In this document: piece after piece, positions 44,845 to 52,821 of the stretch | How positions within the stretch are numbered: position 1 is the first letter of the stretch | How the letters are laid out: every line of letters starts with the position of its first letter | Assembly (NCBI RefSeq): GCF_016714285.1 | Contig: NZ_JADJNN010000002.1 | Coordinates: forward strand, 147,001-211,000 | Source: Nannocystis sp. | GTDB taxonomy: Bacteria; Myxococcota_A; Polyangia; Nannocystales; Nannocystaceae | Length of the DNA stretch: 64,000 bases | Direction of reading: 5' to 3' | The notes under the pieces: model-generated | Databases searched by the model: none | Told to the model about the DNA's origin: nothing | What the model saw: the letters and a program-made list of their open reading frames with translations, nothing else | Made by a program: the position numbers and the translations under genes

Positions 44845-46494
44845 ATGCGACGGGACCTGCCACGGACCTGCGCGAAGGTCCACGACCTCGTCATCGTCGG
44901 CGGCGGGGTCACGGGGGCCTGCATCGCCCGCGACGCCGCCCTCCGCGGGCTCTCCGTCGCCCTCATCGAGAAGCAAGACTTCAGCCACGCCACCAGCGCG
45001 GCCTCCTCAAAGCTCATCCACGGCGGACTGCGCTACCTGAAGAAGCTCGAGGTCGGCCTCATCCGCGAGTCGCTCCGCGAGCGTCGCATGTGGCTCCGCA
45101 CGGCCCCGCACCTCGTCTACCCGCTGGCGATGCTGCTGCCCACCCACCGCGGCCGCAGCCGCAGCGAGGGCAAACCGATGCTGCGCGCCGGCCTCAGCAT
45201 CTACGACCTCCTCGCCTTCGACCGCACCTGGCTCGCCGACCCCGACCAGCGCCTCCCGGGTCACCGTTCTCTCGACATCCGCGAGACCCTCGCGCTCCAG
45301 CCCGACCTCCCCGCAGACGACCTCAGCGGCGCGATCGTCTACCACGACTGCCAGATGTTCTCACCCGAGCGCCTCGCGCTCGAGTGCCTCCTCTCCGCCG
45401 CCGCCGCCGGGGCAGAGCTGTGCAACTACACCCTCGCCGAGGGCCTGCTGCGCGACGGCTCCCAGGTCCTCGGCGTCCGCGCCCGCGACCTCCTCACCAA
45501 CAACACCCACGAGCTGCGCGCCCGCCTCGTCATCAACGCCGCCGGCCCCTGGGCGGACCTCCTGCTCGCCGGACTGCCGACCTCCCAGCGCGTGGTCCGC
45601 TCGAAGGGCGTGCACATCATCACCCGCGCCCTCACCACCGGCCACGCCATCACCTTCGCCGGCAAGCACGGCCACCTGTTCCTCCTCCCGTGGCGCGGCC
45701 ACACCCTGATCGGCACCACCGACGAGGCCTACGAGGGCGCCCCCGACGACTTCCGCGTCACCGAGGCCGACATCGCCAGCCTGCTCGCCAGCGTCCACGA
45801 GCACCTCCCCTCGGCCCGGCTCACCCGCGCCGACGTGCTGCACTTCTACGGCGGCCTGCGCCCGCTCGTCAGCGACGGCAGCGACGACAGCGACGCCAGC
45901 ACCTACGACGCCAGCCGCAGGGCCGAGGTCCACGACCACGCGCACGCCGACGCCGACCACGCGATGTCCGGCCTCATCTCCGCGATCGGCGGCAAGTGGA
46001 CCACCTCGCGCCACCTCGCCGAGCAGGTCGTCGACCTCGCCGCCCGCAAGCTCGAGCGCCGACTGCCCGCCTGCAGCACCGCCACCACGCCGCTCCCCGG
46101 CGGCGCGATCGCCAACTTTCGCCGCTTCGTCGCCGACCAGGTCCAGCGCCACCCGGGCCACGACCCCGCCATGCTCGAGCACCTCGCCCGCAACTACGGC
46201 ACGCGCATGGGCGAGCTGCTGCACATCATCGACGCCGACCCGAACCTCGCCCGTCCGCTCGCCGAGGGCCTGCCGGAGATCGGCGCCCAGGTGGTCCACG
46301 CGCTGCGCTGCGAGATGGCCGTCGCCCTCCCGGACGTCGTGTTCCGCCGCACCGGCCTCGGCACCCTCGGCAACCCCGGCGAGGCCGCCCTCAGCGGCGC
46401 CGCTCGCCTCATGGGCGGCCCCCTCGGCTGGGACCGCGCCGAACGCATGCGTCAGGTCGAGCGAGTGCTCGACACCTACGGCGCCGCCCCCTGA
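44845..46494 (+). CDS. glpD: glycerol-3-phosphate dehydrogenase (FAD)
   Basis: A 549-residue membrane-associated flavoenzyme that oxidises sn-glycerol-3-phosphate to dihydroxyacetone phosphate (DHAP), passing electrons to quinone. FAD motif DLVIVGGGVTGACIARDAAL, then ATSAASSKLIHGGLRYLKKL, GLSIYDLLAFDR, VINAAGPWADLLL, FLLPWRGHTLIGTTDEAYEG and AIGGKWTTSRHLAEQV, followed by the C-terminal helical cap. Length fits the family. It heads an operon with a lipid kinase and an alkyl-DHAP synthase; DHAP made here is the precursor for ether lipids, which fits the context better than plain glycerol catabolism. Its 3' junction carries a duplicated start of the next gene. Confidence 0.92.
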   Translation: MRRDLPRTCAKVHDLVIVGGGVTGACIARDAALRGLSVALIEKQDFSHATSAASSKLIHGGLRYLKKLEVGLIRESLRERRMWLRTAPHLVYPLAMLLPTHRGRSRSEGKPMLRAGLSIYDLLAFDRTWLADPDQRLPGHRSLDIRETLALQPDLPADDLSGAIVYHDCQMFSPERLALECLLSAAAAGAELCNYTLAEGLLRDGSQVLGVRARDLLTNNTHELRARLVINAAGPWADLLLAGLPTSQRVVRSKGVHIITRALTTGHAITFAGKHGHLFLLPWRGHTLIGTTDEAYEGAPDDFRVTEADIASLLASVHEHLPSARLTRADVLHFYGGLRPLVSDGSDDSDASTYDASRRAEVHDHAHADADHAMSGLISAIGGKWTTSRHLAEQVVDLAARKLERRLPACSTATTPLPGGAIANFRRFVADQVQRHPGHDPAMLEHLARNYGTRMGELLHIIDADPNLARPLAEGLPEIGAQVVHALRCEMAVALPDVVFRRTGLGTLGNPGEAALSGAARLMGGPLGWDRAERMRQVERVLDTYGAAP

Positions 46495-46501
46495 CCCCTG
46501 A

Positions 46502-46631
46502 CACGGAGCACGCGCATGACCACCAGCAACCGCATCTGCCGCATCGGGGCCATCGTCAACCCCTCGCACGGAGCACGCGCATGACCAGCAACCGCCGCAT
46601 CCGCGCCATCGTCAACCCCAACTCCTCGCAC
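46502..46631. repeat. 65 bp-period duplication of a gene start
   Basis: The segment starting CACGGAGCACGCGCATGACC occurs at 46502 and again at 46567. Each copy has a GGAG, an ATG and codons for (T)TSNRxxRIxAIVNP. The first copy runs into a short abortive reading frame; the second is the true start of the lipid kinase. The copies differ by small indels and several substitutions. Confidence 0.8.
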
Positions 46632-47537
46632 GGGCGCACCCGCGGCAACTGGCCGAAGATGCACAAGGCCCTCGAGGCCGCCCTCGGCCCCGTCGAGGTC
46701 GCCTTCACCGACGCGCAGATGGCCGCCACCCTGCGCACCCGCGAGGCCCTGCAGGACGGCGTCGACCTCATCATCGCGGTCGGCGGCGACGGCACCATCA
46801 ACGAGGTCGTCAACGGCTTCTTCGCCCCGCCCACCGGCCCGGAGAACGTCCTGCTGCGCCCGGGCGCAGAGCTCACCCTGCTCACCTCCGGCTCCGGCGG
46901 CGACTTCCGCAAGACCTTCGGCCTCCCCCTCGACCTCCCGGGACAGATCGATCGCATCGCCAACGGTAGCACCCGCGCGATCGACGTCGGCCGCCTCGAC
47001 TACACCGATCACGACGGCCACCCCGCGTCGCGCTACTTCAACAACATCGCCAGCTTCGGCCTGTCCGGCCTGGTCTCCCGCCGGGTCAACGAGGCCACCT
47101 TCAGCAAGCGCATCAACAGCCGCTTCGCCTTCTTCTGGGCCTCCGTCCGCTCGCTGTTCGGCTACGCCATGCCCCGCTGCCGCATCCAGGTCGACGACCA
47201 GCCAGCCTTCGAGCTCGGCATCAACACCGCCGCCGTCTGCAACGGCCAGTTCTTCGGCGCCGGCATGCAGTTCGCCCCCAACGCCCGCCCCGACGACGGC
47301 CTCTTCGACCTCGTGATCATGCACGACATGAGCACCCGCGAGATGCTGCGCGACCCCAACGCGGTCTACAGCGGCAAGCACATCCTCCACCCCAAGGTCC
47401 GCTCGCTACAGGGCCGCCGCGTCGTCGCCGAGGCCCTGCCCGGCCCGCCCGCGCTGCTCGACGTCGACGGCGAGACCCCCGGCCGCCTGCCCGCCACCTT
47501 CACGATCCTCCCGGCTGTCCTCAAGTTCAGGTGCTGA
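46581..47537 (+). CDS. diacylglycerol kinase-family lipid kinase
   Basis: A 318-residue lipid kinase of the DAGK_cat/YegS type. RRIRAIVNPNSSHGRTRGNW opens the ATP-binding fold, DLIIAVGGDGTINEVVNGFF (about residues 68-87) is the nucleotide-binding glycine motif, and SGSGGDFRKTFGLP, RYFNNIASFGLSGLVS, CNGQFFGAGMQFAPNARPDD follow in family order. It would phosphorylate diacylglycerol or a sphingoid/ether lipid at the inner membrane. It lies between glpD and the alkyl-DHAP synthase. The ATG at 46581 is the second of two duplicated starts; the first opens a short frame only. Confidence 0.9.
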   Translation: MTSNRRIRAIVNPNSSHGRTRGNWPKMHKALEAALGPVEVAFTDAQMAATLRTREALQDGVDLIIAVGGDGTINEVVNGFFAPPTGPENVLLRPGAELTLLTSGSGGDFRKTFGLPLDLPGQIDRIANGSTRAIDVGRLDYTDHDGHPASRYFNNIASFGLSGLVSRRVNEATFSKRINSRFAFFWASVRSLFGYAMPRCRIQVDDQPAFELGINTAAVCNGQFFGAGMQFAPNARPDDGLFDLVIMHDMSTREMLRDPNAVYSGKHILHPKVRSLQGRRVVAEALPGPPALLDVDGETPGRLPATFTILPAVLKFRC

Positions 47538-47602
47538 CAATCCCATGACCCCCAGCCGCCTGCCCGCCACCTCCACGATCCTGACAATCCCATGACCATC
47601 GA
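47483..47602. repeat. duplicated junction between lipid kinase and alkyl-DHAP synthase genes
   Basis: The kinase 3' codons at 47483-47509 recur at 47556-47582 (period 73, one mismatch), and CTGACAATCCCATGACC occurs at 47534 and 47581 (period 47). The intergenic DNA is therefore a shortened second copy of the kinase end joined to a second copy of the start codon. Confidence 0.75.
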
Positions 47603-49298
47603 ACGGCGAAAGCTACGCTGGAACGGCTGGGGCCTCGCCCACGCCACCTTCGAACTCGGCGCGCGCGACCAGGCCGTGTGGGCCTACATCGCCGCGGCCC
47701 TCGGCCGCGAGCACCTGACCCCGAGCCCCGCCGTCCCGCTGCCGGAGATCGAGCTCGCCGCGCCACGCCTCGGCGAGGCCACCCTCGCCGCCCTCCACGG
47801 CGTCGTCGGCAGCGAACACGTCAAGACCGACCGCTACGAGCGGGCCTTCCACGCCCGCGGCAAGAGCTACCTCGACCTCCTCGCCCTCCGCGCCGGCGAG
47901 CTCGGCGAGCAGGTCCCCGACGCCGTCGTCTACCCCGGCGACGCCGAGGAGGTCCAGGCCCTCGTCGACCTCGCTGTCACCCACGACCTCGCGCTCGTCC
48001 CCTACGGCGGCGGCTCGAGCGTCGTCGGCGGCGTCACGGCCATGCGTGGCAGCCACGCGGCGGTCCTCACCGTCGACATGACCCGCATGCGCCGCCTCCT
48101 CACCCTCGACGAGCTCTCGCACTGCGCCACCCTCGAGGCCGGCGTCTACGGCCCCGACCTCGAGCAACAGCTACAAGCCCGCGGCTTCACCCTCGGCCAC
48201 TACCCCCAGTCCTTCGAGTTCTCCACCCTCGGCGGCTGGGTCGCCGCCCGCAGCGCGGGCCAGCAGAGCAACCGCTACGGCAAGGCCGAGAAGTGGCTGC
48301 TCGGCGCCCGCCTGGCCACCCCGCGCGGCGCCTGGCACACCGAGTCCTTCCCCGCCTCGGCCGCCGGTCCCAACACCAACCAGCTCGTGCTCGGCAGCGA
48401 GGGCACCCTCGGCATCATCACCGAGGCGACCGTGCGCATCCACCCGGTGCCGCAGCTCCGCGACTACCGCGGCTACCTGTTCAAGTCCTTCGCCGAGGGC
48501 GCCGCCGCGGTCCGGGAGATCGTCCAGCGCCAGCTCCCGGTGGCGATGCTGCGCCTCTCCGACGCCCCCGAGACCCACTTCCTCCAGACCTTCTCCGCCG
48601 CCCAGCACCCGCCCGGCGCCGCCACGCGGATCGGCAGCCGCGTGGTCGCGTGGCGCGGCTACGGCGAGGGCCGCTGCCTCCTGCTCGTCGGCCTCGAGGG
48701 CGACCGCGAGGCCGTGCTCGACGCCCAGCCGCTCACCCGCTGCGTCTGCGCCCGCCACGGCGGCCTGTCGATCGGCCAGAGCCCCGGCCGCAAGTGGTAC
48801 GCCCGCCGCTTCATGATGCCCTACCTGCGCGACCCCCTGCTCGACCGCGGCGTCGCCGTCGAGACCCTAGAAACCGCGACCCGCTGGTCGAACCTGCTCC
48901 CGCTCTACCACGACATCGACGCGGCGATCCGCGAGGCCCTCCACCGCAACGCCGCCGCCGCGAACGACCGCGCGATCGTCATGTGCCACGTCTCCCACGC
49001 CTACGAAGATGGCGCGAGCCTCTACTTCACGATGGTGTTCCCGCAGCGGCTCGCCGACTCGCCGGCCGCCTCCGCCGCTCCCGCGCGCGCGCAGTGGCTG
49101 GCCGTCAAGCAGGCCGCCACCGACGCGATGGTCCACGGCGGCGGCACCATCAGCCACCACCACGGCGTCGGCACCGATCACGCCCCCTGGCTCGCCCGCG
49201 AGAAGGGCCCCGTCGGCCTCGCGGCCCTCACCGCCGTCAAGCACAGCCTCGACCCCGGCGAGGCGATGAACCCCGGCAAGCTGCTCCCCACCTCCTGA
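47592..49298 (+). CDS. agpS: alkyldihydroxyacetonephosphate synthase-like FAD enzyme
   Basis: A 568-residue flavoenzyme that swaps the acyl chain of acyl-DHAP for a fatty alcohol, making the ether bond of alkyl lipids. The N-terminus RRKLRWNGWG is diagnostic. The PCMH-type FAD domain is seen as LALVPYGGGSSVVGGVTAM (about residues 133-151), and GHYPQSFEFSTLGGWVAARS plus SAGQQSNRYGKAEKWLLGAR are nearly signature sequences of the family. The C-terminal TISHHHGVGTDHAPWL carries the His-rich active-site loop. Third gene of an operon with glpD (DHAP supply) and a lipid kinase. Myxobacteria are known to make ether lipids through AgpS in developmental lipid bodies. Confidence 0.9.
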   Translation: MTIERRKLRWNGWGLAHATFELGARDQAVWAYIAAALGREHLTPSPAVPLPEIELAAPRLGEATLAALHGVVGSEHVKTDRYERAFHARGKSYLDLLALRAGELGEQVPDAVVYPGDAEEVQALVDLAVTHDLALVPYGGGSSVVGGVTAMRGSHAAVLTVDMTRMRRLLTLDELSHCATLEAGVYGPDLEQQLQARGFTLGHYPQSFEFSTLGGWVAARSAGQQSNRYGKAEKWLLGARLATPRGAWHTESFPASAAGPNTNQLVLGSEGTLGIITEATVRIHPVPQLRDYRGYLFKSFAEGAAAVREIVQRQLPVAMLRLSDAPETHFLQTFSAAQHPPGAATRIGSRVVAWRGYGEGRCLLLVGLEGDREAVLDAQPLTRCVCARHGGLSIGQSPGRKWYARRFMMPYLRDPLLDRGVAVETLETATRWSNLLPLYHDIDAAIREALHRNAAAANDRAIVMCHVSHAYEDGASLYFTMVFPQRLADSPAASAAPARAQWLAVKQAATDAMVHGGGTISHHHGVGTDHAPWLAREKGPVGLAALTAVKHSLDPGEAMNPGKLLPTS

Positions 49299-49378
49299 GA
49301 GCCCCAGCGCGTACTTGCGCGCCCGGCGAGGCCACGACCCACTTGCGGGGTTCACCGCTGTGCCATTAGGGTGATCTC

Positions 49379-50857
49379 ATGGCCCAATCTACTGCGTCCC
49401 CGTGGATCTTCGCGTCGGTCCTCCTGCTCGGCCTCGGCTGTGGTGACGACACCGCCGACAGCAACAGCGCCGGCAGCTCGAGCCAGGCCACCAGCGAACC
49501 AGGGTCGAGCAGCAGCGCCAGCGCCAGCGCGACCACCGGCGGCAGCACCCCGACCACCAGCGGCGCCGAGGGCACCGTCTCCGACAGCGGCATGAGCAGC
49601 AGCAGCGACCCCACCGCGACCTCCTCCCCCAGCACGACCGCCACCACCGTCACCAGCGGCGACACCACCACCGGCAGCACCGGCGGCGTCGTCTCCGACA
49701 CCGACGTCAGCACCAGCGACCCGGGCTCGAGCACCAGCGGCGCCGTCCCGGACCTGCCCGTCAACAACTGCGAGGTCAAGTGCGGCGAGACCGACTGGAG
49801 CTACGTGTGGATCGCCAACAGCGGCGAGCACACCGTCAGCAAGCTCGACACCCGCAACATGACCGAGCTCGGCCGCTACCGCACGCGCCCCGACCACCAG
49901 GGCAGCCCATCGCGCACCTCGGTCAGCATCGACGGCCGCGCCGTCGTCGTCGCCAACCGCCACGGCGGCCTCACCAAGATCTGGTCGCGCCCCGAGTACT
50001 GCAAGGACGCCAACGGCAACGGCAAGATCGACACCTCCACCGGCAAGAACAACGTCCTCCCGTTCGGCATGGACGAGTGCGTCGCCTGGTACACCGCCTT
50101 CCCCGGCGCCACCACCCAGCGCCCCGTCGCCTGGACCTCCGGCGTCTACAACGAGGTGACCTGCGAGTACGAGGACCAGCAGATCTGGGCCGCCGCCAGC
50201 TTCGGCCAGGACGTGAACTCCCCCTGCACCAACGCCAAGGGCATCAAGGTCTTCCGCGTCAACGGCGACACCGGCCTGGTCGACGACACCGTCGACCTCC
50301 CGAACCTCTCCTGCGGCCTGCTCGGGGCCTACGGCGCCGCCGTCGACACCAAGAACAACGCGTGGTTCTTCGTGTTCGGCGGCGGCATCATCTTCAAGGT
50401 CGATCACGAGACCCTGCAGACCGAGGTCGTCAACAAGGGCTTCTACGGCATCACCGTCGACACCAAAGATCGTGTCTGGCTCGACGACGGCTCGCGCTAC
50501 GACCCCGTCACCAAGCAGTGGGCCGCGCAGATCGGCAACCTCCCGCCCAACGGCGGCAGCGGCGTCGCCGTCGACCTCAAGGGCCGCGTCTGGCACGCCA
50601 CCGACGGCGGCATCGGCTGGCTCGACTCCGAGACCATGGTCGTCGGCGGCAAGGTCAACCTCCCGATCCAGGGCCTCGCGCGCGGCATCGGCGTCGACGT
50701 CGACGGCTACATCTGGGCCGTCCCGCTCGGCAGCACCGTCGCCTACCGCATCCACCCCGAGACCTTCGCCATCGCCACCTACGACGGCCTCAACCAGCCC
50801 TACACCTACTCCGACATGGCCGGCGGTCAGATCAACAACGTCGTCTGCCCGCAGTGA
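49379..50857 (+). CDS. beta-propeller lipoprotein with Ser/Thr-rich linker
   Basis: A 492-residue lipoprotein (lipobox LGLGC, about residue 21). Residues ~22-125 are a Ser/Thr/Gly low-complexity linker typical of Nannocystis-type exported proteins. Residues ~130-492 form a propeller of repeated strands: SYVWIANSGEHTVSKLDTRN, TSVSIDGRAVVVANRHGGLT, YGITVDTKDRVWLDDGSRYD, SGVAVDLKGRVWHATDGGIG, which resemble NHL/Vgb-type blades. Several Cys pairs suggest disulphides. Extracellular binding is likely; ligand unknown. Possible promoter TTGCGG-18-TAGGGT (49343-49372) ends 6 nt before the ATG. Confidence 0.8.
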   Translation: MAQSTASPWIFASVLLLGLGCGDDTADSNSAGSSSQATSEPGSSSSASASATTGGSTPTTSGAEGTVSDSGMSSSSDPTATSSPSTTATTVTSGDTTTGSTGGVVSDTDVSTSDPGSSTSGAVPDLPVNNCEVKCGETDWSYVWIANSGEHTVSKLDTRNMTELGRYRTRPDHQGSPSRTSVSIDGRAVVVANRHGGLTKIWSRPEYCKDANGNGKIDTSTGKNNVLPFGMDECVAWYTAFPGATTQRPVAWTSGVYNEVTCEYEDQQIWAAASFGQDVNSPCTNAKGIKVFRVNGDTGLVDDTVDLPNLSCGLLGAYGAAVDTKNNAWFFVFGGGIIFKVDHETLQTEVVNKGFYGITVDTKDRVWLDDGSRYDPVTKQWAAQIGNLPPNGGSGVAVDLKGRVWHATDGGIGWLDSETMVVGGKVNLPIQGLARGIGVDVDGYIWAVPLGSTVAYRIHPETFAIATYDGLNQPYTYSDMAGGQINNVVCPQ

Positions 50858-50923
50858 GCGCGGGTCGCCGACGACGGCGAGCCGGCGTGTTGAACGAACC
50901 ACGCCGGTTGCCCGCAGGAGGCT

Positions 50924-51577
50924 TCAGCCCCGCCGCTCGATCGGCAGCAGCGCCAGCGTGCAGCAGCGGTGGCCCACGCGGTCGCCGATCGCCAGCGTTC
51001 GTTGCACCCGCGGCCACAGCGGCAGCCCGCGCTGGCTGGCCCGCGCGGCCCACACCCCGAGGTCGTGCTCCGGGACCACCGCGTCGGCCGTGAACACGAT
51101 CAGCAACACCGCCGCGTGGGCGATCTGCGGGTCGCTCGCCAGCTTCTCCACGTCGCGCCACACCGGCCGCTGCAGCGCCTGCGCGTAGGCCATGTTCGGC
51201 GCCAGCGCCCTGAACTGCGCCACCGCCTTGACCTCGATCCACATCGCGTCCGCCAGCGCGACCGCCCGCGCCGGCGCGAACAGCCCCAGCTGCGCCGCGT
51301 CGTCGACCAGCGGCAGCCCCTCCGGCGTCACCACCAGATCGCAGCGCGAACCCTCCGTCCTGCGCCGCAGCGACCGCTCCCGCGGGAAGCGCTGCTCCGG
51401 GTGCACGCCGTAACCCGCCGCGCGCAGCCCCGCGTGCAGCAGCGGGTGCAGCTCGAGCTCGCTGCGCACGTCGAGCCCGTGCACCGCCTGCTCGAGCTCC
51501 AGCTCCGCCGACGCCCGCGCCAGCCCCGAGGCCAGCGCGTCGGCGAGGTCCTCGTACGACCAGCGCGGCTCCGACAT
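50924..51577 (-). CDS. hypothetical protein with possible PD-(D/E)XK nuclease core
   Basis: A 217-residue protein I cannot assign to a named family. A restriction-endonuclease-like core is suggested by Asp in GSRCDLVVTPEG (about residue 80), then MWIEVKAVAQF (Glu-x-Lys, about 114-116), followed by two helices and ALLIVFTADAVVPEHDLGVW. No signal peptide or membrane helix. TACCTT (51585-51590, minus) lies 7 nt before the ATG. It is divergent from a small gene. Catalysis is inference from three residues and the predicted strand order. Confidence 0.6.
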   Translation of the reverse strand: MSEPRWSYEDLADALASGLARASAELELEQAVHGLDVRSELELHPLLHAGLRAAGYGVHPEQRFPRERSLRRRTEGSRCDLVVTPEGLPLVDDAAQLGLFAPARAVALADAMWIEVKAVAQFRALAPNMAYAQALQRPVWRDVEKLASDPQIAHAAVLLIVFTADAVVPEHDLGVWAARASQRGLPLWPRVQRTLAIGDRVGHRCCTLALLPIERRG

Positions 51578-51630
51578 CGCCGCGAAGGTAGCGCGACTCG
51601 GCCCAACCCGCCGCGTGTTATGTAGCGCCC

Positions 51631-51855
51631 GTGCTGCTCCAGGCCCTCACCAGCGTCCCCACCGACGACCTCAAGAAAGCCCTGCTCCTGCTCCACCGCG
51701 GCGAGCTGCGCCTCCCGATCACCGCCCTCGAGGTCGTCCGCACCGGCCTGCACGCGCACCAGGACGCCCTGCTCGGCCACCTCCGCGGCCTCGATGCGCC
51801 GGCCGTGCGCGCCGTGCTGACCGCCGTCCTGTCCGAGCGCCTCCAGCCGCGCTGA
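51631..51855 (+). CDS. small helical hypothetical protein
   Basis: A 74-residue protein from a GTG start, entirely helical in character (LTSVPTDDLKKALLLLHRGE, then LRGLDAPAVRAVLTAVLSER). Codon use is like its neighbours, which favours a real gene. No known domain. It is divergent from the nuclease-like gene with 53 bp between starts, and a hairpin (51874-51899) follows its stop. Confidence 0.5.
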   Translation: MLLQALTSVPTDDLKKALLLLHRGELRLPITALEVVRTGLHAHQDALLGHLRGLDAPAVRAVLTAVLSERLQPR

Positions 51856-51873
51856 GCCCTTCGAGGCGATCGA

Positions 51874-51899
51874 GCTCCCACTGCGATGGCTGTGGGAGC
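51874..51899. terminator. 8 bp perfect hairpin after small gene
   Basis: GCTCCCAC (51874-51881) pairs with GTGGGAGC (51892-51899), loop 10 nt, no T-run. The 15 bp CTGTGGGAGCCCTGA of its right half recurs at 52772-52786, exactly where the second Uma2 gene breaks off. Confidence 0.45.
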
Positions 51900-51904
51900 C
51901 CTGA

Positions 51905-51933
51905 TTCAACGCCGCCGAGCGCTCTGATATCCT
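51905..51933 (+). promoter_or_regulatory. promoter candidate of the Uma2 gene
   Basis: TTCAAC (51905-51910), 17 nt, TATCCT (51928-51933), 9 nt before the ATG at 51943. The truncated paralogue has TACTCT (52531-52536) at the same distance. Confidence 0.4.
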
Positions 51934-51942
51934 GACCCCGCC

Positions 51943-52530
51943 ATGACCGCCCCCGCCACGAGGCGCGCCACCTACGACGATGTGCTGAGCGCCCCGGAGC
52001 ACATGATCGCCGAGGTCCTGTTCGGCACGCTGTACACGCAAGCATGCCCAGCCATCCCGCACGCGCTCGCCTGCACGCGCCTCAGTGCCATCCTCGGCAA
52101 CCAATTCGACACCGACGTCGAGGGCCCGAACAGCTGGTTCTTACTCAACAAGCCCGAGCTGCACCTTGGCAGCGAGCCCGACATCATCGTCCCCGACCTT
52201 GCAGGTTGGCGCGGCGCCCGTGCCCAGCAGGTGCCCGCTGAGGGCCCGTGGATCGGCGTCCCGCCCGACTGGGCCTGCGAGATCATTTCACCCTCCACGC
52301 AAGCCCGCGACCGCGGCGTCAAGCTCGACATCTATCTCCGCGAACAAGTCCGCCACGTGTGGCTCGTCGACCCGATCGCCGAGACGCTCGAGGTCTACCG
52401 CCACGGCGGCGCCCACTGGATCCGCTGCGCCCTGTACGCCAGCAACGCAGCCGTGCATGCCGAGCCCTTCGAATCCTTCGAGCTCCAGCTCGCCAAGATC
52501 TGGCGCCGCCCGCCAACGACAACGCCCTGA
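51943..52530 (+). CDS. Uma2-family putative endonuclease
   Basis: A 195-residue protein of the Uma2 (DUF820) family with a PD-(D/E)XK fold: RATYDDVLSAPEHMIAEVLF at the start, GSEPDIIVPDLAGWR (catalytic Asp, about residues 76-90), WACEIISPSTQARDRGVKLD (Glu, then Lys) and the ending HVWLVDPIAETLEVYR. Full length for the family. Uma2 proteins are abundant in cyanobacteria and myxobacteria and are often near mobile DNA; their role is unsettled. A broken paralogue lies 15 bp downstream. Confidence 0.85.
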   Translation: MTAPATRRATYDDVLSAPEHMIAEVLFGTLYTQACPAIPHALACTRLSAILGNQFDTDVEGPNSWFLLNKPELHLGSEPDIIVPDLAGWRGARAQQVPAEGPWIGVPPDWACEIISPSTQARDRGVKLDIYLREQVRHVWLVDPIAETLEVYRHGGAHWIRCALYASNAAVHAEPFESFELQLAKIWRRPPTTTP

Positions 52531-52545
52531 TACTCTGGCTCCGTC

Positions 52546-52821
52546 ATGACAGCCCCGGCCCGCGCGACCTACGAGGACGTGGTCAACACATCACCCCTCA
52601 TGATCGCGGAGATCGTCGACGGCACGCTGTACACGCGGCCGATCGAGGGCCTGCTTCGGTACAACGCTCTGCACCTCAGCTCGCTCCTCGTCCGTCCCTT
52701 TCAGCGCAGCGAGAATGGCCCAGGCGAGTGGCTCTTTCTCCTCAAGCCCGAACTCCACCTCGGCAGCGAGCCTGTGGGAGCCCTGAAGCCGCGCTCCGCT
52801 CAGTGCACGAGCTTGCGGTAG
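52546..52821 (+). pseudogene. truncated Uma2-family gene
   Basis: The first ~75 codons (ATYEDVVNTSPLMIAEIVDG, EWLFLLKPELHLGSEP) align with the full Uma2 gene just upstream. After GSEP the homology stops at about 52772 and an unrelated tail (VGALKPRSAQCTSLR) runs to a stop inside the end of ettA on the other strand. The catalytic Asp, Glu and Lys are lost. The break point coincides with CTGTGGGAGCCCTGA, also present before the intact copy, so recombination at that repeat is a likely cause. Confidence 0.75.
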
